Below are positions 57,439 to 64,000 of a stretch of 64,000 nt of DNA, in pieces. Source of the stretch: Paragorgia papillata. Taxonomy: Eukaryota; Cnidaria; Anthozoa; Scleralcyonacea; Coralliidae. The stretch's first letter is position 1, and each line of letters begins with the position of its first letter. A model generated the notes under the pieces. That model was not told the DNA's origin. It saw only the letters and a list, made by a program, of their open reading frames with translations, and did no database searches. The stretch lies in NCBI GenBank assembly GCA_035771165.1, contig JAWNZC010000265.1, positions 3,126,001 to 3,190,000 of the forward strand, in the 5' to 3' direction. Position numbers and translations under genes: made by a program.

Positions 57439-60400
57439 AACTATTATTAAAACGAAATACTGACGTTTCACTCTCATGAAAGGCTTCGCTCGAAACGTCA
57501 GTATTTCGTTATCAAAACTATTCAGTTTACTGCTCTTCACTTTGCTCTATCTAAAATACTGCCTACGCAACACTCTATTTTAAATTTTGTATTTTACTAT
57601 ACACCGTATGTAGTCTATGTGACGTCGTTTCTAGAATTTATATATGGATATAAGTCAACTTATCTTTTGTTTCTCCTGCCTTAAAATTGAAATGCAATGT
57701 AAACATTTTCCTTTATTTTATTAAACTAGATCATAGACATGTTGGTTTTCTCCCGTGGCAGTGCCCTCGGGAGTTTTTCACCAGGTTCTCCTGTTTTCCT
57801 CCCTCCGCAAAATCAACACCATAGTTTCCCCAGTTAATTCTACGAACTAGGGGTGAGCCCTCACCGGGTTGTCAGTTTCTAAATATTGTCATGTTCAACA
57901 CAGGGAGAACAGAGGAAGATGTTTCCAATGACGACTTCTCTTCCAAGAAGAGCGAAGGTGATGAGGACGAGGACGAAGAAGAGATGAACGAGAAACCACA
58001 AAAACATACTCCGAGTATTTTTGAAGCACTTGCTAAATTATTTTACAAAGCGGGAGAGAAAGAGAAGAACACACAAGTTGGAATTAATGGCGAAAGCAAA
58101 ACGGACAAGGAAGAAAAAATTGATTGGAAAGATGTGTTAAAAACATCGAGAGACGCTATTGACAAATCGATTGAACGATTAAGAAAACTTAGATTTCATA
58201 AGAAGTTTGAAGATAAGACAGGTATATGTTTTTTTTTTAATTTCTGTATTATAAATTGCCGCCAAATTTAAGTGCCTATATTATAAATTTAACCCAAATA
58301 CAATATTACTAATATCTATATTTTTAGTAAATATTTAGTTGACTAAATTTGAACAACGAAGACATATAGGTTTTATCTTATAACATTGAATTTTAGGGGA
58401 GCACGGGTGGCGTGTGCTGTTAGCGCGCTGCCTCTCACCAAAAAGTTAAGCCCGGTTAGACGGGGTTAGTACTTGGATGGGTGACCGCTTGGGAACGACC
58501 CACTAATGTGAGAAGAGTTGTGGTTGATCTCTCCTGTGCTTCGAGGGTTTTTCGCCAGGTTCTCCGGGTTTCCTCCCCCCGTAAAATCAACACCTATATC
58601 ATGGTAGTCATGTTCAATTGGGGCATTTCGCCCTGTTTGACCACCAGTTGCTATAGGCAATAAAGTTATTATTAAAGCAATCTACATTCACATTATATTC
58701 GCTCTTGCATTCTGACTCAACGTGATTGTAACACCCAACTAGTTGACATCGAGCACAACAAACTTAAGCCAACTTATGGTTTATTTTAGATGAAACAGAA
58801 GACGGAACGGACGCTGAAACAAAATCAAAAATAAAACAGCATTTAATGAAAGGAAGGAAAGCTGTATCAAATAATTATTTATACAACATAGAAAAAGAAA
58901 CAGCAAGCAAAGAAAGTAAATATCATAACTTGATTGAGGCTTTGAAAATACAATATCGTTTCTTTAAAAAGCAGATCGAGATCGTTACAAAGGATTTGCA
59001 CGAAAAACTAAAAAAATTAGAAAATGATGCTGACGATGCGAATCCAGTTGTCACAAAATTGGTGGAGCGAATTAAGGCGTCGATCAGCCGTTTTGAAGAA
59101 AATCAAAGGTACTGTATCATATTACTAGGAATGATTCAATTTATTAATTTCACGCATTACACTCTCCTCTCATATCTTTAGCGCCTTGTGGTTGACTATT
59201 TTATACTGTCTTACTTTCACCATATTTCAGTATCATATCCTATCCTATCCTATTCTTTCCTATATTATCCTTTCCTGTCCTATTCTTTCCTATATTATCC
59301 TTTCCTGTCCTATTCTTTCCTATATTATCCTTTCCTGTCCTATTCTTTCCTATATTATCCTTTCCTGTCCTATTCTTTCCTATATTACCTTTCCTGTCCT
59401 ATTCTTTCCTATATTATCCTATCCTATTCTTTCCTATATTATCCTACCCTATCCTTTCCTGTCCTATCCTTTCCTACTCTATTCCATTCTCTATATTCCA
59501 TATTCTATTCTTTTCTTTTCTATCCTATTTTATTTTTCTATTCTATTCTATCCTATCCCATTCTATTATTTTTATTCTATCCTATTTTATCCTATTTCAT
59601 TCTGTCTTATTCTATCCTATTCAATTCTATCATATCCTATTCTTTCTTATCCTATCCTATCCTATTTTAGTCTTTTCTTTTTTTATTTTATCTTATCCTG
59701 TCTTATCTTATCCTATCTTATTCTACCTTCTCTTTCCTATTTTATTCTTCTTTTTTTTTGTTTTATCCTATCCTATCTTATCCTTTTCTATCTTTTCATA
59801 TCCTATCTTATCTTAAACTATCTTTTCTCACCTCTCTCTACTATACCCTACCTGCTTCATCGTGTTCTTGTTTTTAAGGTCCACATAAACCAGAAGAGAA
59901 TAAAATTTCTTGTGATATAATAACTATTTTTTAAAAACCTTAAATCACGAACAGTGCTTAAGAATCTTGTCGTTCTCTAATCAACATCTAGCCTTTAAAA
60001 TTTTGTTTCGCAATAAGATTTATTTGTTTTTAACAACTGAAAATTATCGACGCATTATGGACTTGTGTTGGCTTGCGCCCTTGCGGTCTTTCTACATTGT
60101 GGAGTGTAGAAATGCTAAAATAATGTTGAAATCATTCAGTTTTTGGTTTGAGACAGTTCCGAGATGCTTATGTCACGTTATCTCATATGTGGATAGAAAA
60201 CCCCTTGCATCTTGAGCAGATTTCCAGCCGTGTCTTGGGCCCCGGTACTTACCTTCCCTGAAATCACGGCTGGATTCGTGAGCTTGTCTATTGTCGATTT
60301 GCACCAATCACAAACGTGCCTGCACATTTTCAGCAGGCATATATTGGGAATATTGCATGAGTTACCCCGTAAGTTCAAAATGGCGATCAATGGCATTTTA

Positions 60401-63400
60401 GAAACGTTTTAGATTGATTGTCTAAAAGATTTACAACGGGAATCTCTAGAGAAATTGGTTAATAGTTGTTCTCGTCGTTCAGGCTATAGGATCAGGGAAA
60501 TCAGTTATATTCCAGTCCGCTTCTATGGTAGGCTCAGATTCCAGCCGTTGGGTCTTGGTGCGCCCGCGATCCCTCGCCCAACCAACGGCTGGGCGCATCG
60601 GCTTTATTCCTTGTCCGTGACGTAATGGGTTAATATTTAAATAATTTACAATTATGCAAATAACACTAAGGACCATCTCTCTTCTTTATTGATTAAAAAC
60701 TGCCAGTGGGATGTACAGTGCACACATTTTGTCAATAAAACTGATGATCGAAAATATTTTACGTCTGCTAGTTGTAGCAAGACAAGTATTGGGTGAAGAT
60801 TACGTCAATAGAGCGAGTACGACGATCTTGATATTCTGATCACAGACTCGTTTGCCTTCGACGAGTGGAAAAGATCAAAAGCGAAAGACTTTCAGGAGTT
60901 ATAGCATTTCTCTTCAAGGTGTAAAGCATGTATAATTTATTATCAGTTGAACGCGTGATTTTATCACAATTCATGAAGTTTTGACATTTGCTGGCGAGAA
61001 TGTTTTGCTGCACTCTTCTATTTATATCATGCAGTGGGCCGTTGGCCAATCATATTCAAGTGGTTCCACGGTCAATTCAGATTTCAAATGAGATCATCAA
61101 CATTTTTTTCTTTCCCATCAGCGGCTCGCTACAAATTTACTTTGAGAAGCAGCTAAATTTTGTCATAAAACTAGCCGTGTGTTACGCTAAATTCGTTATA
61201 TCTAACAATTTTTGTCGTTAATATTTTATTCATATTTTATTCACGGATTCGACTGTGATAGTATGATAATCAATCACTTGTGTGTGAACTGTTGAATATG
61301 GAAGATTTTACACTTATTCTAATGCGATTCCAAACGTAAAGTAATCTAATCTAACCTCCCCTGCATGAATATATATCATGGCTTGCATGAATCTTGCGGT
61401 TTAAATCAGATTGGTGTATTAAACTACTAACAGGCATTCAGAATTCAATAACAGTTTGTGTCCTCTTTGTGGAATGCTATTTTCTTTCCAAGGAAAGCCA
61501 GAGTTATCGACTGCCAACAAACGTCAAAATTTTGTGATAAAATTATATCGAAGTTTCGCTAATCGTACTTATCGAAGCATATAATTATTTACGTTTCGTC
61601 ATTTACGAGTGAAATTTATGCCCCCCAAAATTTGGGGGGCTGACATATGATTGGTCGATTTCAACAATGATGAAGCCGATGCGCCCAGCCGTTGGTTGGG
61701 CGAGGGATCGCGGGCGCACCGAGACCCAACGGCTGGAATCTGAGCCTACTTCTATGGTTTTTGATATCGTGAAATTAATTTATGCAAAACGTCACAGACA
61801 GACTCTGGCTCATGCTTCCAGTGGTCTCTTTCGGGGGGAGGTATCAGTATACCGGGGCCCGGAAGACGGTTGGAAGTCGAGCCTACTCCACTCCCAAATA
61901 TCAACCACTGGCTTATGTACATACTATATAAATAAATATGCATAAATTACTCGTGAAATGAAAATATAGTTCCATCCCGTATGATGCATATGATGCACAT
62001 CCCGTATGAGGGAGCACGGGTGGCGTGTGCTGTTAGCGCGCTGCCTGTCATCACTGCAGTTCAAAGTTAAGCCCGGTTAGACGGGGTTAGTACTCGTATG
62101 GGTGACCGCTTGGTAATGACCCCGTTGTCGAGCTTGGCACTCATGTGAGTAGAGTTGTAGTTGATCTCTCCTGTCCTTCGAGGGTTTTTCACTTGGTTCT
62201 CCTCCTCCGTGGTGTCAACACTTAGATCTTAGCTGTATTGTGATCTGAACTGTGTCATTGGCGGCTGTTTGTAGCGCCTTTGATATGCCTCGACACGGCC
62301 ACGTTGATCTGCGTCCTTCGCAATTCAGCCGCTGGCTACAAGTAAGGATGATTAACCACCCTGTCCTTATCCTTATACTCTCCCCTCCTCGAACGACGCC
62401 CATAAAATAATACATGAACGAAATATTGCTCTTTATGCTACAGTAAAATATAGGAATCTAATAACTAGATTTTTAGATGGATAATTTTATTGTTTTTATA
62501 GAACTCTCGACGAGCAAATGAAAGGACTTGGCAACTTAAATGAAGCCGTTGTGAATGATCCAAATTATCCAAAAGCGAAAGAAGACATTGCTGCTATTAA
62601 ATCAAGGTTAACTAAATTGATGGAAGACATGATGCCAAATGGCGACGATGATGATGATCTAGGGAAAGACAAGAATGAACGCCTCGTGAACCGAATAGAA
62701 GACATTGGAAAGCATTTTGAAAGTCAGAACAGCGTAAAAGAGTCTAGGAGAAAAGATGGATTTTTTGACATGGAAAGTCCCAAACTAGATCGCGTAGTTT
62801 CAAAGTTAAAGAAAATTATGACTCATGAAGCGGTGGATGAAGATGTTGAGAACGAGAAACAAACAACTGATGGCGATATATATGATGATGACCGCATTAG
62901 TGTTCGAGTTATTAAGATAAAGGATCAAATAGATGATGAAACGGACGAGTCTTCGTATGCTGTTAACGACGAGAAAGAGGAAATAAATGAAAATAAGGAA
63001 ATGAAGGCTGCGACAAAAAAGATGGAAAACCTAGTTCATAAACAGCTTCAGGAAGCCGGAATAAAACACGAAGGTTTGAATTATTTATGTTCTTTATCTC
63101 AACACTCTTTATATTATTTATGCCGCAGATTGTATATCAGAATAATACTATAGTTCAACCTCGTACCCGGGGCAAAAAACTATATTGGGTTATTTGCAGC
63201 CTCGTACCCAGGGCAATCTGTAAGAGTTGGGCCAAAATGGTGGCCAAAAACAAAATGGCCGGATGAAATTTTGCTTTATTTGCCAGCTGGTACCCTGCGA
63301 AGGCCCTTCATCAGAGAGAAACGTCTTCTCTCCGACCAAGGGCCTTCGCTCGAAACGTTAGAAACTACGTTCAATATTTTCAGCAGTATTCAAACCTTAC

Positions 63401-63827
63401 TATATTTCAATTTGTATTTCAATACTGCCTACGCAGCACACTACTTTTATTTCACTGTTTGGTTAATAACTATAAGCCGGAAATTGAAACAATCCGAAAG
63501 AACTAAGATATACAAGTTAGTTTTTATTAAAACAATTAGATTATTCGCTCTTAATTTTCATGAAATAGTCGCTCTAGTCAACTGTTATCTCATAATCCAG
63601 TAGAGCAATTTTTTAATGGCTTGTTGGATCATCTTTGTGCGTTACCGTGGGTTTTTGTTACTCTTTCACACTGTGTAAGTGTTCATGTTTATCTTTTAGG
63701 AAAAGTTAAAGTGAAAATAATTACGTCAAAAGATGCATTAAAACGGGTGGCTGGAGGAAACGATGGCTTTCAAATTCTTACACCGCAAGAAACCACCGAA
63801 TTCAGAGATCTTCTATCTAATTTACTG
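46414..63827 (+). CDS. OS9: OS-9 ER lectin (ERAD), 3' end beyond window
   Basis: Lumenal ER lectin that hands misfolded glycoproteins to the HRD1-SEL1L ubiquitin ligase. Ten phase-consistent exons: 46414-46569, 50532-50696, 51411-51474, 52630-52706, 53783-53878, 56360-56558, 57904-58221, 58790-59108, 62502-63073, 63700-63827; 698 residues so far. Seen: signal peptide (about 9-24, KVVLVLALCPVF); FNIEELQNSKYGVEI; the MRH mannose-binding domain with NNWWTYKVCFGRSVFQYHE (109-127) and sugar ligands Gln124, Arg186 (EVRFFCD), Glu202 and Tyr208, spaced much as in vertebrate OS-9. A charged helical region follows (exons 7-9, acidic DEDEDEEE, DDDDD), then an IKIIT-type C-terminal segment. KRYHSQFYSNGTLCDLTG favours OS-9 over ERLEC1, which has two MRH domains. 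Exon 9 uses a GTTTGA donor. The last coding exon or exons are not in the window. Confidence 0.93.
46750..48291. mobile_element. Tc1/mariner-like non-autonomous element, 28-bp perfect terminal inverted repeats
   Basis: Both ends begin CAGTGGCGCTCAAAAGTTTT and match for 28 bp; TA flanks each side (46748-46749, 48292-48293), the Tc1/mariner target duplication. Subterminal arrays (46800-47058 and 48040-48235) hold about twenty CTACACGCA/TGCGTGTAG motifs. The interior has a CGATC-rich block (47115-47275) and no transposase frame. It lies in OS9 intron 1. Confidence 0.9.
48600..50530. other. Rest of OS9 intron 1
   Basis: It contains an open frame at 48922-49302 without recognised homology, a poly(C) tract at 49770-49793, a GGCTGGCTGGCTGGCT run near 50173-50200 and otherwise AT-rich sequence. 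Confidence 0.45.
50846..51225. mobile_element. Diverged palindromic MITE related to 7965-8425
   Basis: GATATTTTAGTTTGTTTGAT and ATGCAAATTAAACATTTTGA pair with AAATGTTTAATTTACATATC and AAACAAACTAAAATATCTCA. CACATGCATAATGAGTTATC matches the other copy. OS9 intron 2. Confidence 0.75.
51965..52090. repeat. Dispersed ~100-bp repeat copy, OS9 intron 3
   Basis: The reverse complement shows AGTAAAATATCATCTGGCAT, TAGATAGAGTAAAATA and GCAGGAATAGGTTTA, matching the family at 2120-2610. Confidence 0.55.
53060..53378 (-). mobile_element. Second copy of the 18505-18850 MITE, OS9 intron 4
   Basis: It has the same parts in inverse order: TTCATGAAGAAAATTCAAAA, GGATAAAACATTGATTAATA, GGCACTAGTGGCTCAAATT, CCTACGACTCTTAAACAAAG, then the palindrome around GATCTTTATGGGCATCTACA. 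Confidence 0.85.
53945..54783. mobile_element. Nested pair of fold-back elements, OS9 intron 5
   Basis: Outer: GATTACATGGAGATTTTCCG (53951) pairs with GAAAATCTCCATGTAATCGG (about 54760), with repeated TTTCAGCCCAGGCTGAAA-type motifs. Inner (about 53998-54535): AAGGTGGCTCCATACAG pairs with CTGTATGGAGCCACCTT, flanked by TTAA on both sides, with long arms through TGCATAATTAAACAGTCTGA. The inner element split the outer one. Confidence 0.85.
54935..55125. mobile_element. MITE, ATAGACCTTATTCA family, copy 3 (complete)
   Basis: TATAGACCTTATTCAAAAAT pairs with ATTTTTGAATAAGGTCTATA. TAAATTAGCCCTTATGA pairs with TCATAAGGGCTAATTTA. It is about 190 bp, fully folded. Confidence 0.9.
55338..55770. mobile_element. 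Fold-back element carrying a unique 270-bp interior
   Basis: CAATCTCGTTCCCAGAGCCC pairs with GGGCTCTGGGAACGAGATTG. GAGACTCTGGGTTAATCCGT pairs with ACGGATTATCCCAGAGTCTC. The interior (about 55415-55690) does not fold and is open for 90 codons on the minus strand. Confidence 0.85.
56145..56255. repeat. Dispersed ~100-bp repeat copy before OS9 exon 6
   Basis: AACCCTTTCCC, TTTTACTCTGGATAACTCC, AGACGATTTTACTCGTCTAG and GGAAAGGGTTAA: palindromic edges AACCCTTTCC/GGAAAGGGTT around the family core. Confidence 0.6.
57357..57437. repeat. (TTA)n microsatellite, OS9 intron 6
   Basis: About 27 uninterrupted triplets. The polyisoleucine frame is an artefact. Confidence 0.95.
57440..57600 (+). other. Penelope-type repeat with mutated hammerhead-like core
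   Basis: CTCATGA (for CTGATGA, 57473-57479), a short AAGGCTTCGCT segment, then CGAAACGTC (57491-57499). CGAAATACTGACGTTTC just upstream is complementary to GAAACGTCAGTATTTCG. ACTGCCTACGCAACACTCTA follows, as at 63.4 kb. Confidence 0.55.
57752..57895 (+). mobile_element. 5S-SINE body fragment abutting OS9 exon 7
   Basis: GAGTTTTTCACCAGGTTCTC, TTTTCCTCCCTCCGCAAAAT, CAACAC and GTCATGTTCAA match the SINE at 58545-58620. The exon 7 acceptor (CAG at 57901-57903) lies within about ten bases of its end. Confidence 0.7.
58397..58677 (+). mobile_element. Full-length 5S-rRNA-derived SINE, OS9 intron 7
   Basis: Head GGGAGCACGGGTGGCGTGTG; 5S-like segment AGTTAAGCCCGGTTAGACGG, GGTTAGTACTTGGATGGGTG and ACCGCTTGGGAA (internal promoter boxes A and C); body CTCCTGTGCTTCGAGGG, CAGGTTCTCCGGGTTTCCTC; tail ending GGCAATAAAGTTATTATTAA. 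Confidence 0.9.
59225..59835. repeat. Degenerate (TATCC/TTTCC)n satellite, OS9 intron 8
   Basis: About 600 bp of TATCCTATCC/TATTCTTTCC units, with a cleaner 37-bp higher-order unit at 59255-59400 (TATTATCCTTTCCTGTCC + TATTCTTTCC). Long plus-strand frames are artefacts. Confidence 0.95.
60510..61760. mobile_element. 1.25-kb element with ~95-bp terminal inverted repeats, OS9 intron 8
   Basis: Left arm (about 60520-60612): AGGCTCAGATTCCAGCCGTT, GCGCCCGCGATCCCTCGCCC. Right arm (about 61664-61755): GGGCGAGGGATCGCGGGCGC, AACGGCTGGAATCTGAGCCT. The unique interior shows no transposase; a hairpin CCCCCCAAAATTTGGGGGG lies at 61621-61639. Confidence 0.8.
62010..62375 (+). mobile_element. Long-form 5S-rRNA-derived SINE, OS9 intron 8
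   Basis: Same head and 5S-like part as 58397 (GTTAAGCCCGGTTAGACGGG, TAGTACTCGTATGGGTGACC), same body, but a longer tail: TTTGTAGCGCCTTTGATATG, GCCACGTTGATCTGCGTCC, ACAAGTAAGGATGATTA, shared with 9460-9560. Confidence 0.88.
63285..63450. other. Penelope-type repeat with paired hammerhead-like fragments, OS9 intron 9
   Basis: GCGAAGGCCCTTCATCAG (complement of CTGATGAAGGGCCTTCGC) faces GGGCCTTCGCTCGAAACGTT, giving a head-to-head arrangement. ATACTGCCTACGCAGCACAC follows, as in the 57.5 kb copy. Confidence 0.5.
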
Positions 63828-63904
63828 GTACAGTACTTTATTATAATATAATCTGTGTGGGAATTGACAGAAATGAGACAGATGATGTTAGCCGAGTTAA
63901 TTAA

Positions 63905-63980
63905 AAAAATTGTCAAACCGAGCGGGATTGAGCTCGCACACGGCATTCTAGTCCTTGAGCTATCAAACTGGATTGGCGTT
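63905..63980 (-). mobile_element. tRNA-like SINE head at right edge
   Basis: The minus strand has AGTTTGATAGCTCAAGGACT and GAGCTCAATCCCGCTC, an A-box/B-box-like pair in a decayed tRNA-like frame. Confidence 0.4.
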
Positions 63981-64000
63981 AAATTGTCGCGAGAATATCT

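Noticed and set aside
58440..58500. A genuine 5S rRNA gene
   Set aside because: Only the internal-promoter part matches 5S rRNA. The flanks are SINE head and body, and the same structure recurs at several loci.
59186..59920. 160- and 244-codon frames rich in Leu/Ser/Tyr
   Set aside because: Translation of the (TATCC)n satellite in an OS9 intron.
46414..63827. ERLEC1 instead of OS9
   Set aside because: ERLEC1 has two MRH domains. Here a single MRH domain is followed by a long acidic helical region and an OS-9-like C-terminal segment.

Overview
The window is nuclear DNA from a cnidarian. The decisive evidence is a minicollagen gene on the minus strand at 29268-31395. Its product has a signal peptide, a Lys-Arg propeptide end, a 14-triplet collagen domain and a perfect C-X3-C-X3-C-X3-C-X3-CC cysteine domain, an architecture known only from cnidarian stinging-capsule proteins. 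The DNA is AT-rich, genes have many introns, and introns and spacers are full of small palindromic transposons, SINEs and satellites. I cannot fix the class from this window.

Genes in order: (1) OXSM (+, 5701-25865), mitochondrial-type beta-ketoacyl-ACP synthase, 14 exons over 20 kb. (2) The minicollagen (-), two coding exons and a probable 5' UTR intron. (3) A QRICH2-like protein (+, 33884-41261), four exons, with the conserved N-terminal motif and C-terminal DUF4795-type cysteine motif of that sperm-flagellum protein. (4) QPRT (-, 45028-46026), a single-exon quinolinate phosphoribosyltransferase. (5) OS9 (+, from 46414, running off the right edge), the ER lectin of ER-associated degradation, 10 exons seen. 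QPRT and OS9 are head to head, 387 bp apart. The five genes belong to unrelated pathways; there is no operon or functional cluster. Exon joins were checked by reading frame: every junction listed keeps phase.

The rest is mobile or repetitive. A CR1/L2-like LINE with an intact 953-codon ORF lies in OXSM intron 6. A second, decayed LINE (26455-28795) has landed in a tandem repeat just downstream of OXSM and itself carries a 5S-rRNA-derived SINE. Other families are tRNA-headed SINEs, partly in head-to-head dimers; 5S-derived SINEs (1.45, 9.3, 27.7, 57.8, 58.4 and 62.0 kb); at least fifteen fold-back or palindromic elements; a 1.5 kb Tc1/mariner-like non-autonomous element in OS9 intron 1; hammerhead-like motifs typical of Penelope-type retroelements; and two large minisatellites in OXSM introns. 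The first 5.7 kb and 41.3-45.0 kb hold only repeats and no gene I can support.

Most worth a second look: the minicollagen with a long tail of three extra cysteine/proline modules; the tRNA-headed dimer whose two copies share the same internal deletion; and the Tc1-like element packed with short palindromic iterons.
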